Source: an uncultured Pelagibacteraceae bacterium (GTDB lineage: Bacteria; Pseudomonadota; Alphaproteobacteria; Pelagibacterales; Pelagibacteraceae). From it: 35,000 nt of DNA. Below are positions 17,772-25,788 of this stretch, piece by piece; position 1 is the stretch's first letter, and the number at the start of each line of letters is the position of its first letter. The stretch is taken from contig CACEXM010000002.1 in NCBI GenBank assembly GCA_902563555.1, forward strand, positions 1 through 35,000, given 5' to 3'. The notes under the pieces were generated by a model. It was not told where the DNA came from. It saw nothing but the letters and a program-made list of their open reading frames with translations, and made no database searches. The translations under genes and the position numbers were made by a program.

Positions 17772-18791
17772 CTATTTTTTTAATAAAACTTTGATTTCTT
17801 TATCACTTAAAAAATCTTTATTCGTATCAGATCTATACTCAAAACCATCTGGAACTTTTTTTCCTTTTTCTCCCAAATAATTTGAGTATGTCTTAAGAAT
17901 TTGATCTTTATTGATTGTGGATGGTGATATTACAAAAAAATTTTTAAATTCTATTGTGTTAAAAGAACTGTCAGATGGACACATTAGCTCATGAATTTTT
18001 TCACCAGGTCTTATTCCAATATTTCTAAACTTTACTTGTGGTTCAATCGCTTTCATTAAATTTACAATTTTTATTGATGGAATTTTTGGCACAAATATCT
18101 CTCCACCTTTCATAATATGGAATGATTTTAATACGAAGTTTGTAGCCTGATCTAGTGTTATCCAAAATCTAGTCATTTTAATATGTGTTAATGGAAAAAT
18201 TTTTTTTCCATCTTTTTTCAATTTTAATAAAAAAGGAACTAAAGATCCCCTTGAATTTAAAACATTTCCATATCTTACGACTGAAAATTTTATATCTGCT
18301 TTTCCAACAATGTTATTTGCTGCCGTAATTAATTTATCAGACGCAAGTTTTGATGCTCCATATAAATTTATAGGTAATGCAGCCTTATCTGTTGATAAAG
18401 CTACAATTTTTTTTACTTTATTTTTGATTGCTACGTCAACAATGTTTTGTGCACCCAGGACATTTGTTTTTATACATTCAAATGGGTTGTATTCTGCGGC
18501 GGGCACTTGTTTCAATGCGGCAGCGTGGACTATAAAATCTACATCTTTTGTAGCAAATAATAATCTCTCTTTGTCTCTAATGTCTCCAATAAAAAATCTC
18601 ATAACTGAACTTTTATCCCTTAATTTATCTTTTAATTCATACTGTTTGAGCTCATCTCTAGAAAAAATTATTATTTTTTTCAAAACTTCTAAATCTAATA
18701 ATTTTTTGACAAAAAAAGTTCCAAATGATCCTGTTCCACCTGTTATTAATAATGTTTTACCTTTTAAAATATTTTTTAAACTTTGTTTCAT
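17772..18791 (-). CDS. pseB: UDP-N-acetylglucosamine 4,6-dehydratase (inverting), PseB-like
   Basis: Catalyses the first step of pseudaminic acid synthesis: C4 oxidation, C5-C6 dehydration and C5 epimerisation of UDP-GlcNAc. Visible features are the NAD motif LLITGGTGSFG near residue 15, IVHAAALKQVPAAEYNPFE with the PseB/FlaA1 Ala-Ala-Leu-Lys-Gln-Val signature, STDKAALPINLYGASK with the catalytic Lys and Tyr-xxx-Lys, and VRYGNVLNSRGS. The 339 residues are typical. It is transcribed after pseF with about 30 bases between and before the sulfotransferase. Its aminotransferase partner is on the opposite strand at 12736. Confidence 0.93.
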   Translation of the reverse strand: MKQSLKNILKGKTLLITGGTGSFGTFFVKKLLDLEVLKKIIIFSRDELKQYELKDKLRDKSSVMRFFIGDIRDKERLLFATKDVDFIVHAAALKQVPAAEYNPFECIKTNVLGAQNIVDVAIKNKVKKIVALSTDKAALPINLYGASKLASDKLITAANNIVGKADIKFSVVRYGNVLNSRGSLVPFLLKLKKDGKKIFPLTHIKMTRFWITLDQATNFVLKSFHIMKGGEIFVPKIPSIKIVNLMKAIEPQVKFRNIGIRPGEKIHELMCPSDSSFNTIEFKNFFVISPSTINKDQILKTYSNYLGEKGKKVPDGFEYRSDTNKDFLSDKEIKVLLKK

Positions 18792-18820
18792 AAATTTTTT
18801 TTCATTATTAAATTTTTTTA

Positions 18821-19504
18821 CTATTTAGACTTTATCTTATTTTTATGCAAAATTTTTAACATTTCCAAATCTTCTTTAGTGTCAACATCAACTGACATTT
18901 TTTTATCTAAATAAAAATAGTTAAATTTTTTATTTTTTATAATTTTATAATCTTTTACTTTAAACCAATAGAATTGACCAGCATCGTGATAATATTTTTT
19001 CATATCTTGAGTCCTTTTCCTTGAGTATTTAAAATTTAAAAACTCTACTAAACCCTCTCCTTTTGACTTCATCGCAATATCTAAAGGTGCTGAATAAGAA
19101 CAAATTGATAATAAATAATTAGCTTTACTTTTTTTAAATTTTTTAAAACTTTTTATCAAAATTTTTTCAGTGATTAATATGCTTGTTGGGTAAAAATAAC
19201 AAATAGAATAAAGTTGAATTTTTTCTTTTTTTGCATACCTGAGAAAATGGCTCATCACATCTTCATCAGTTGATTTGTCTGAAGAGTACCTTTTTGGTCT
19301 TAAAAATGGAACTTTAGCGCCTACTTTTTTCACAATGTTAGAAATTTTACGGGAGTCGGTTGAAACATAAATTACATCGAAAATATTAGAATTTTTTGCT
19401 GTTTGAATAGTCCAATTGATGATTGGTTTATTATCTATTTTTAATATATTTTTGTTTTTAATTCTTTTCGAACCTGATCTAGCTGGTATTAGACATACAT
19501 TCAT
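18821..19504 (-). CDS. pseF: Pseudaminic acid cytidylyltransferase, PseF-like
   Basis: Activates a nonulosonic acid with CTP to CMP-nonulosonate. The nucleotide loop IPARSGSKRIKNKNI is at residues 6-20, STDSRKISNI follows, then VPFLRPKRYSSDKSTDED. The YHDAGQFYWF motif near residue 190 is characteristic of PseF rather than NeuA or LegF. The length of 227 residues is normal. It is the first gene of a three-gene - strand unit with pseB and a sulfotransferase, and is divergent from the GT52-like gene at 19551. No intact synthase (PseI/NeuB type) was found in the window to supply its substrate. Confidence 0.9.
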   Translation of the reverse strand: MNVCLIPARSGSKRIKNKNILKIDNKPIINWTIQTAKNSNIFDVIYVSTDSRKISNIVKKVGAKVPFLRPKRYSSDKSTDEDVMSHFLRYAKKEKIQLYSICYFYPTSILITEKILIKSFKKFKKSKANYLLSICSYSAPLDIAMKSKGEGLVEFLNFKYSRKRTQDMKKYYHDAGQFYWFKVKDYKIIKNKKFNYFYLDKKMSVDVDTKEDLEMLKILHKNKIKSK

Positions 19505-19550
19505 AATAATATTGACTATAAAATATATTAATCATAATAAAAAGTTTTTA

Positions 19551-20657
19551 ATGAATAAAGAAACAGCCTTTATACTTTTAACCTCACCGTTTCAATTAGT
19601 TTATGCGGAGATTTTCTTATCAAAATTTAAAAATATTAATAAAGTTGGACTTGTAATTCATCCAGCTCTTACTGAAAATGCTTTTAATACCATAAAAAAA
19701 AATACTAAGATTTTAGGTTATCAAAAAATTTTTGATTTAAGATTTATTGGAAAAAAAATTGAAAAAATTGAAAATATAAAATTATATAAAAAAATTTTTT
19801 TTAAAAAACGAATAAGACAATATTTAAACCAGAAAAAATTTCTAAAAGAACTAATAAAAAAAAAGATTAAGATTAACTCTGGAGATATCTTTATTTTAAG
19901 AGAAAAGTACAATATGTATGAGGAAATTTATTATTTTAGAAATGAATTTGAGTACTTCAGTATAAAAGAAGGTTTAGATCAAGAATTTAAATTTTCAGCT
20001 GAATTTGGATTTTTTCGCTCTTTACAGATTGTTCTAAAAAGATTTATTTCTAACTATAGTCTAAAGATAAGATTTTTCAATCAGTTGAATGAATTTTATG
20101 AATTTTTAAAAAAAAAAAACATAACATTTAAAAATCAAACATCTGAAAGTTTTAATAACAAAATTCTCAAAAAAATAATTTTTAAACTGTCTAAAAATTA
20201 TAATAATAAGTATAAAAATATTAAAACAATGATTTTTAGTCATCCATTGATAGAAAATAGAAAATATTACAACACCAACCCCAAAAAAGAGGCAAGAATC
20301 TACAACCTTCTTTATCATTATGCAAAAAAACGGCATAAATTAAAACAGGAAGAAATTATTTTAAAAATACATCCCAGGGTCTCGAAAAAGAATTATAATC
20401 TAATTAAAAAGTACCTGCGATTCAAAGTTGTAGATTTTAATGACCATAATATATCTGAAGTTTTTTTATTTTCAAAAAAATTGAAAACTATATATGCTAC
20501 TGGATCAAGTATTTTGTTATATGCCAAATATCTTTTCAACAAAAAAAGTTTCTTTGTTTCCCTTAAAAATCTCAATATTAATTTTGCTTATGCAAAGAGT
20601 GTAGAAAAAATATTCAAAAAAAATAAATTTGATGTTATTAGACTTGACGATTATTAA
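19551..20657 (+). CDS. GT52/polysialyltransferase-like glycosyltransferase
   Basis: Likely sialyl- or nonulosonyl-transferase using a CMP-activated donor. The N-terminal FILLTSPFQLVYAE matches the (T/S)P(F/L)Q(L/A) opening of GT52 and bacterial polysialyltransferases. The C-terminal half carries MIFSHPLIENR, then LKIHPRVSKKNY and TIYATGSSILLYAKYLF, which fit the His-Pro and Ser-Ser motifs that bind CMP-sialic acid in these enzymes. The open frame reaches upstream to 19416, but that part lies over pseF on the other strand. The ATG at 19551 starts directly before the first beta strand and gives 368 residues. Its place between pseF and the other nonulosonate genes supports a nonulosonic donor. 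Confidence 0.7.
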   Translation: MNKETAFILLTSPFQLVYAEIFLSKFKNINKVGLVIHPALTENAFNTIKKNTKILGYQKIFDLRFIGKKIEKIENIKLYKKIFFKKRIRQYLNQKKFLKELIKKKIKINSGDIFILREKYNMYEEIYYFRNEFEYFSIKEGLDQEFKFSAEFGFFRSLQIVLKRFISNYSLKIRFFNQLNEFYEFLKKKNITFKNQTSESFNNKILKKIIFKLSKNYNNKYKNIKTMIFSHPLIENRKYYNTNPKKEARIYNLLYHYAKKRHKLKQEEIILKIHPRVSKKNYNLIKKYLRFKVVDFNDHNISEVFLFSKKLKTIYATGSSILLYAKYLFNKKSFFVSLKNLNINFAYAKSVEKIFKKNKFDVIRLDDY

Positions 20658-20668
20658 TGATCATTAAT
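20653..20668. repeat. Perfect 16-base palindrome over two convergent stop codons
   Basis: ATTAATGATCATTAAT is a perfect inverted repeat with no central spacer. The TAA stop of the + strand glycosyltransferase (20655-20657) and the stop of the - strand aminotransferase (complement, 20654-20656) both fall in its left arm. It could act as a weak bidirectional terminator or protein site, or be a coincidence of the shared stop codons in AT-rich DNA. Confidence 0.6.
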
Positions 20669-21964
20669 TCTCTCGAATTTTGAATTACAAATTGGGCTAT
20701 TTAAAGGAAGTTTTTTCAATATTCCTTTTTCAAATAAGCTAATTTGATTAAATATTGGACTTAAATTTTTAAGATAATTTTTAATTATTTTTTTAGTATG
20801 ATGAATGTTTAGATATACAACATTACTTGCTAAATAGCCTTTCTTAAGCATCTCTTGAGTAATATAGGTTTTATACAAAAGATTATTTTTCGATGTAAAT
20901 GAAAAACTTGTAATAGTTTCAATGCCCGTAATACTAATTTTTAAATCATTTTGTTTAGCTAAAATTTCCCATGATTTATTTAACATTTTTCCGATTTTAA
21001 TTAAATTATTGTATGGTTTTTTTTTTTTTAAAATATCCAATGTTTTAATAGCAGCTAAATAGCCTAATCTTTCGGACCAAAAAGTACTACTGATGAAACT
21101 TTTTTCTGCAATTTTCATGTATTTTTTTCTTCCTAGGACACATGTAATTGCATACCCATTTCCTAATGCTTTTCCAAACATCGCTAAATCTGGATTTACT
21201 CCAGTTGTTAAATGTAAACCTCCTAAGTTTCTTCTAAAGCCAGTAGTACATTCATCAAATATCAATAATATTTTGTTTTTGTCAGCTAGTTTTCTAATTT
21301 TTTTCAAATTATCTTTATCTGGCAATCTATTTCTAGCAACTTCCATATATATTGCGGCTGGACGAAATTTTTGGATAATCTTTTTAAGTTTACTCAAATC
21401 ATTTGATTGAAATGTATGACAAGTATTTTTAAGAGCTTTTGGAACCCCGTGTGGTTCTAATCCAGGTAGTAAAAATTTTGAAAGATTATTTTTATCTTTC
21501 AAATTAACTGATAAATACCAGTCATGCCATCCATGATAACCACATATTGCAATATGATCTCTTCCTGTAGCTGCTCTAGCTATCCTTGCTGCTAAAGCAT
21601 TAGCCTCCCCACCAGATCTTGCAAATTTTGCCATCTGTGCCCAAGGGTGAATCTTAATAAGTTTTTTTGCTAAAAAAACTTCTTCAGGACAATTGAGGGA
21701 AGTAATAATTCCATCTCTACTTTTTTTAAATAAATATTGATCTAATTCTTTATTAGAATATCCAAGAATACTTTGACCAACTAAACACATCATATCAATA
21801 TATTTTTTTCCATTTATGTCCCAAACATTAACTTTATGGGCTTTTTTAAAATATGTAGGCCAACCTTTGGGTAACAACATGTTTGGATTTTTAGACAAAA
21901 GAGAATTCCCACCTAAAATTACCTTTTGAGCTTCTAGATATAATTTTTTTTTTTTCATTTCCAT
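20654..21964 (-). CDS. Class III aminotransferase (glutamate-1-semialdehyde aminomutase-like)
   Basis: PLP-dependent class III aminotransferase. Lys265 in AMFGKALGNGYAI binds PLP, FDECTTGFR (Asp237) is the cofactor-ring motif, and FARSGGEANALAARIARAATGR with GYHGWHDWY are strongly aminomutase-like. The length of 436 is normal. It lies downstream of an aldo/keto reductase in a nonulosonic acid region, so it is unlikely to be the housekeeping HemL of tetrapyrrole synthesis. Amination of a nonulosonate or side-chain precursor is the inferred role. An alternative ATG two codons in is possible. Its end overlaps the convergent GT52-like gene by four bases. Confidence 0.85.
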   Translation of the reverse strand: MEMKKKKLYLEAQKVILGGNSLLSKNPNMLLPKGWPTYFKKAHKVNVWDINGKKYIDMMCLVGQSILGYSNKELDQYLFKKSRDGIITSLNCPEEVFLAKKLIKIHPWAQMAKFARSGGEANALAARIARAATGRDHIAICGYHGWHDWYLSVNLKDKNNLSKFLLPGLEPHGVPKALKNTCHTFQSNDLSKLKKIIQKFRPAAIYMEVARNRLPDKDNLKKIRKLADKNKILLIFDECTTGFRRNLGGLHLTTGVNPDLAMFGKALGNGYAITCVLGRKKYMKIAEKSFISSTFWSERLGYLAAIKTLDILKKKKPYNNLIKIGKMLNKSWEILAKQNDLKISITGIETITSFSFTSKNNLLYKTYITQEMLKKGYLASNVVYLNIHHTKKIIKNYLKNLSPIFNQISLFEKGILKKLPLNSPICNSKFERINDH

Positions 21965-22806
21965 TTTCGAGGATCTAAGTCACTTATGTTAAATAAATTT
22001 ATTATAGCTGAGCAGTGATCTTTATTCAATTTTTTTACATCAGTATTTAAAATCTTTTTTAATTGTAACTTTTTATCTATACCAATAATAAAATTTGGTA
22101 TTTTTTTTAAATCATTAATGAACGATAAAGAAATTTCTAATGGCGTCATTTCTATTTTTTTTAAAAAATTAAAATACTTATTTAGTGATAATTGTAATCT
22201 TCTAGGAATTTTGTGGCTTACTTTTTTATTTAAAAGCAATCCTTGTAGAAAAATTGATCGTGCTATGATTTTTTGTTCTTTTAAATAGTTATAATTATTT
22301 TTTAAAGCAATATTTATAGGAACCTGAAATAAATCAAATTTTTTTCTTATTAAAGATATTTTTTTTACATCATTGTAGATAGAAGCACCAACTTTTTTAA
22401 CATTTAAATTTTTTTTGATATTACTGATAATTTTATTGTCAATATTATTTATGCAGAAGTTATTTGAAACATAAACACACTCAAGTTTATCTACTTTTAA
22501 AACTTTTAAAGATTTACTTACAGAAAAATTGATATTATCTATAAAATTTTTTTTATAATTCTGAATATCTATTTTTGTATAAATCTTAATTTCATCTTTT
22601 AAGTTATTTATTTTAATAAACTCACCTAATATTTTTTCAGCATTGCCATAATAAGGTGCAGTATCGAAACTTCTTATTCCAGAATCCCAAGCAAATTCTA
22701 AAATTTTAATTTTTTTTCTTTTTTCATATTTTTGAAAATTAGTAACTCCATAGTTTCTGCTCATTTGAGCTGTTCCAATAATAATTTTATTTGTAGAAAT
22801 TTTCAT
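21955..22806 (-). CDS. Aldo/keto reductase family protein lacking the catalytic His
   Basis: TIM-barrel oxidoreductase family. IIIGTAQMSRNYG opens the barrel, and SFDTAPYYGNAEKILGEFI supplies the catalytic Asp48 and Tyr53, with Lys78 in IYTKIDI. The fourth tetrad residue, normally His in a Leu-Asp-x-(L/V)-x-x-His segment, is replaced: KLECVYVSNN puts Ser114 there. The fold is otherwise intact through VGASIYND and the C-terminal IGIDKKLQL cofactor strand, 283 residues in all. Proteins of this type occur in nonulosonic acid clusters. It overlaps the aminotransferase start by ten bases, so the pair is probably translated together. Activity may be altered or lost. Confidence 0.8.
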   Translation of the reverse strand: MKISTNKIIIGTAQMSRNYGVTNFQKYEKRKKIKILEFAWDSGIRSFDTAPYYGNAEKILGEFIKINNLKDEIKIYTKIDIQNYKKNFIDNINFSVSKSLKVLKVDKLECVYVSNNFCINNIDNKIISNIKKNLNVKKVGASIYNDVKKISLIRKKFDLFQVPINIALKNNYNYLKEQKIIARSIFLQGLLLNKKVSHKIPRRLQLSLNKYFNFLKKIEMTPLEISLSFINDLKKIPNFIIGIDKKLQLKKILNTDVKKLNKDHCSAIINLFNISDLDPRKWK

Positions 22807-22856
22807 TTTAATTTTTATTTAATCATTATAAAATAGATCTGCTAATCACTATATAA

Positions 22857-23301
22857 ATGGAACTTAAAAAAATTTTAGAAAAAATAGAAGATATTAATAT
22901 TGAAAGCAATATTAATTTTAAATTAAGACTGTCTGATGAAACTTTTTGGGAAGATGTATTCAATAAACTCGAATATAAAAGTGTTTTATGCTCTAATTCT
23001 TTTATACAGTATGAATATTATTAATAAAGAAGAATCTATAAAAATAAACATATTTGATCACAAAAAAAATGATGAAAAGATTTGGTTAGAATTTAAAAAC
23101 CTTCATCTCAAAGTTTCAAAAAGAGAAACAAGAGGTGATGAAAGTTGGAAAAAATAATTTAAAAATTTATGCGATAAAAAGTCATTTTTTTTCTATTTAA
23201 AAAAAAACAACAAGTTAATTGTAGGTTCTTTTTTTGACATAACTCAAGATGAGGCTTACTATTCGGTTGGAGTTTATAATGATGAAGCAAAAAAAAAATA
23301 A
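22857..23301 (+). pseudogene. Degraded FemAB/GNAT-like acyltransferase gene
   Basis: A broken gene. An ATG at 22857 opens 55 codons ending at 23024 (...SNSFIQYEYY). The homologous reading then continues in the +1 frame, with NKEESIKINIFDHKKN in place of the stop, so a frameshift lies at about 23010-23024. A TAA at 23155-23157 interrupts that frame between DESWKK and FKNLCDKKSFF, probably a Gln codon turned to stop. The frame then runs GSFFDITQDEAYYSVGVYND to a final TAA at 23299-23301. The pattern (SxxQYEY at the start; a Ser-Gly-Arg-Lys-Thr-Arg-like segment, here SKRETRGDESW; and GGSFFxxT...YYSVGVYN) fits the FemAB/GNAT-like proteins found beside nonulosonic acid genes. The usual C-terminal third is missing. 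Family assignment is from memory of the motif order. Confidence 0.65.
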
Positions 23302-24314
23302 TGATAAAAAATATTTTAGAAAAAATATCTAAGAATGAATTTTCAGTTAAGTTAGAAGAGAAACATTTATTACGATTACAAAAATACTGTGAAAGTATTC
23401 AATTGACGGAAAAGTCAAGTCATTGGGCACTAAAGTCAAATTATAAATTAATATCTTTTAAAAAGAATGCAATAATAATTAAAAATAACCCGTCAGGTTT
23501 TGATAGATCATATAAGTTTAAATTTGCAAAGAAAAATTTAAGTGAAAATTACAAATTTTATAAAAGATTATTGAAAAGAAATATTTGTAATTTGTTAGGA
23601 AATTTTAATGGTATTGGTTTTAATGAATTTAAGCATTTTGATAAAAATTGGCCAGATGGTAGATCTCATTTTAATATTAAAAATATAATTAATTCTAATA
23701 TTCTAAAATATAATATACAGAAAATTGAACCTTTTTGGTGTTTTAATGAATTATATAAATATATTAAAGATTTTAAAAAAATAAATTACCTTGAAATAGG
23801 GCCAGGCAGTGGTGACTTAATGTCAATTATAAAAGATAAAACAGATATAAATCAAATATTCACTATTGATCTAGCGGAAAATATCCCATTCAGCTTTTTA
23901 AATATTATTACTAATTTTCCGGACTCAAGCTACCTACTTCCTAACGAAATATTAAATGAAGAACAAATAAGAAAAAACGAATTTATTTTTTTAGATTCGA
24001 CACAAGTGAATTTATTACCTTTTGGTTATTTCGATATAGCGGTAAATACTGCTTCAATGGGGGAAATGGATAAACTCGAAATAAAAAAGTATTTTGATTA
24101 TTTAAGAAAAGGTCTAAAAAAAAATAACATTTTTTTAAATATTAATAGAGTCGAAAAAGAAGTATTTTACAAAAATAAAAAAGAATATTTGAGATTTTTT
24201 GAATATCCTTGGGATGAAAATGATGAAAATCTAAAGTATGAAATTTCTAATATTAATATAGGAAAAAATGTGAATAATTCTTTTATAAAAATTGTAAAAT
24301 TACACACCAAATAA
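23301..24314 (+). CDS. Putative sugar O-methyltransferase (NanM-type)
   Basis: SAM-dependent methyltransferase probably acting on a surface sugar. Near residue 165 YLEIGPGSGDLM is the SAM-binding motif I, followed by FTIDLAENIPFSFLNI, FPDSSYLLPNE and LLPFGYFDIAVNTASMGEM. This order matches the family annotated as putative sugar O-methyltransferase (methyltran_NanM) in nonulosonic acid clusters. The N-terminal 150 residues are an all-alpha cap that includes the typical WPDGRSHFN segment. Its ATG overlaps the last base of the pseudogene before it. The final residues of its frame lie over the beginning of a synthase remnant, suggesting that this gene was joined to the remnant by recombination. 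Confidence 0.8.
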   Translation: MIKNILEKISKNEFSVKLEEKHLLRLQKYCESIQLTEKSSHWALKSNYKLISFKKNAIIIKNNPSGFDRSYKFKFAKKNLSENYKFYKRLLKRNICNLLGNFNGIGFNEFKHFDKNWPDGRSHFNIKNIINSNILKYNIQKIEPFWCFNELYKYIKDFKKINYLEIGPGSGDLMSIIKDKTDINQIFTIDLAENIPFSFLNIITNFPDSSYLLPNEILNEEQIRKNEFIFLDSTQVNLLPFGYFDIAVNTASMGEMDKLEIKKYFDYLRKGLKKNNIFLNINRVEKEVFYKNKKEYLRFFEYPWDENDENLKYEISNINIGKNVNNSFIKIVKLHTK

Positions 24315-24521
24315 TGTTGAAAAATCAAGTAAAAAATTAAGAAGATCTATATTTGCTAAAACTGATATCGAAAAAAATGTAAAAATTACAAAAGAACAAA
24401 TTACTACTTTGAGACCATTAATTGGAATATCAGCTTCAAATTTTTTTCAAATCATAGGAAAAAAAACAAAAAAAAAATTTTAGCAGGCACACCAATATAT
24501 CAAAAAGATATTTCTAAATAA
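24298..24521 (+). pseudogene. Remnant of a NeuB/PseI-type synthase: C-terminal SAF (antifreeze-like) domain
   Basis: From 24298 the + frame reads Asn-Tyr-Thr-Pro-Asn-Asn, then VEKSSKKLRRSIFAKTDIEK, VKITKEQITTLRP, IGISASNFF and QIIGKK. A poly-A run at 24459-24477 shifts the frame, and KKKILAGTPIYQKDISK then ends at a TAA at 24519-24521. This order (Arg-Arg-Ser, xTDIxKG, ITxExIxxxRP, GISxxxxxxIIGK, GTPI, DI) is that of the C-terminal SAF domain of sialic, legionaminic and pseudaminic acid synthases. The whole TIM-barrel domain (about 270 residues) is absent and the methyltransferase gene takes its place. Homology is read directly from motif order; sequencing error cannot explain the missing barrel. 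Confidence 0.75.
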
Positions 24522-24642
24522 TCATAACTATTATTCAATTTTTTATTACCTCCTAAAATGACCCGATATTTTTTTTTTCTTAAAAAATCAATTATCGTTG
24601 TTTTTTTTTATTGTAACCTAAAAAAATTATTTTTTTTTTCAT
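24522..24642 (-). pseudogene. N-terminal fragment of a probable formyltransferase-like gene
   Basis: On the - strand an ATG at 24642 starts MKKKIIFLGYNKKK. The frame then slips in a nine-A run, after which TTIIDFLRKKKYRVILGGN and KKLNNSYD continue in the next frame up to the junction with the synthase remnant near 24522. A first beta strand ending FLGY followed by Thr-x-(L/I)-Ile-xx-Leu and a short gap before Tyr-Asp is how formyltransferase-like proteins of nonulosonic acid clusters usually begin. No more than about 40 residues remain. Bases 24643-24752 show nothing recognisable. Confidence 0.35.
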
Positions 24643-24752
24643 CTACTAATAGTTTAATAAATACCCATAAATAATTCTAGATTTAAAACTTTACAGTAAA
24701 AGATGCATTAATTTTTTTGACAGAAATTTGCTTTAAATATTTAAATATAAAA

Positions 24753-25706
24753 TTAATAATTTTTATCAATATACCATTTAACAAATTTTTTTACACCTTT
24801 TTCAATTTCAACATTAAATTTAAAATTAAAATCTTTTATTTCTTTTAAAACATTAGCTTTTGTAATTTTAACATCTCCTTTTTGAAGAGGTAAAAAATTC
24901 TTTTTAGCTTTTTTTCCTATATTTTTTTCAATGTGTTGAATTAATTTCATTAATTTAACTGTTTTAGGGTTTCCTATACTTATAACTCTGTTCAAACTTG
25001 ATTTATGATTTTTAAATTTATTAATTAATTTTATTAAGTTGTCTACAATATCATTGATATGAGTAAAACTTCTAAGGTGATTGCCAAAATTAAATACATC
25101 GATTTTACGATTATTAATTATATTTTTAGTAAATTTGTATAAAGACATATCTGGCCTACCCCATGATCCATAAACTGTAAAAAATCGCATTCCTATTATT
25201 TTCATTTTGTACATATTAGAATAAACGTAAGATATTTGTTCCATTGATAATTTTGATACAGCATAAACCGAAATTGGTTTATTTATATTTTTTTTATCTA
25301 AAACATCTCCAAAAACAGAGGAGCTACTAGCATAAAGAATTAATCTTAATTTTTTTGAATTTTTAAAATATTCTAAAAGGTTTAAATATGCATAAGGATT
25401 ATTTAAAATATATGTAGTTGGATTTTTTATTGAATATCTAACTCCAGCTTGACCAGCCAAATGTATAATTTTATCTATTTTAAATGCATATTTCTTCAAT
25501 TTTTTTAAGTGGTTTTTTTTTGACAAATCAATTTTTAAAAATTCAAAATTTTTATTTTTTTTTAAAAGCTTTAGTCTTTCTTCTTTAAATTTGACACTAT
25601 AATAAGCATTAAGGTTATCTACACCTACAACCTTTTTATTCTGTTTTAACAATCTTAATGCTAAATGAAATCCTATAAATCCAGCTACACCAGTAATTAG
25701 ATACAT
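24753..25706 (-). CDS. UDP-glucuronate 4-epimerase-like NAD-dependent epimerase
   Basis: Extended SDR that probably interconverts UDP-glucuronate and UDP-galacturonate. YLITGVAGFIGFHLA is the NAD motif and GVDNLNAYYSVKFKEERL is the glucuronate-epimerase type of second strand. IIHLAGQAGVRYSIKNP is the diagnostic (A/S)AGVRYS...NP segment, SSSSVFG gives the catalytic Ser, VYAVSK the Tyr-xxx-Lys, and MRFFTVYGSWGRPDM the family's C-terminal signature. At 317 residues it is full length. It is the last gene of a - strand group with a GT2-cytidylyltransferase fusion and an asparagine synthase. A uronic acid product would be a natural substrate for that amidotransferase. Confidence 0.9.
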   Translation of the reverse strand: MYLITGVAGFIGFHLALRLLKQNKKVVGVDNLNAYYSVKFKEERLKLLKKNKNFEFLKIDLSKKNHLKKLKKYAFKIDKIIHLAGQAGVRYSIKNPTTYILNNPYAYLNLLEYFKNSKKLRLILYASSSSVFGDVLDKKNINKPISVYAVSKLSMEQISYVYSNMYKMKIIGMRFFTVYGSWGRPDMSLYKFTKNIINNRKIDVFNFGNHLRSFTHINDIVDNLIKLINKFKNHKSSLNRVISIGNPKTVKLMKLIQHIEKNIGKKAKKNFLPLQKGDVKITKANVLKEIKDFNFKFNVEIEKGVKKFVKWYIDKNY

Positions 25707-25788
25707 AATAAAATTTTTATTCGCTTATAATTTTTACGAGACTTATAATTTGTTTAATTATCCACTTATTGTTGTCTTCCATATACTT

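Noticed and set aside
18310-18828. Open + strand frame of 172 codons
   Set aside because: It lies antisense to the clearly recognisable PseB gene, has a low-information hydrophobic translation and no recognisable motif.
21093-21410. Open + strand frame of 105 codons
   Set aside because: Antisense to the class III aminotransferase, whose PLP motifs are intact on the - strand.
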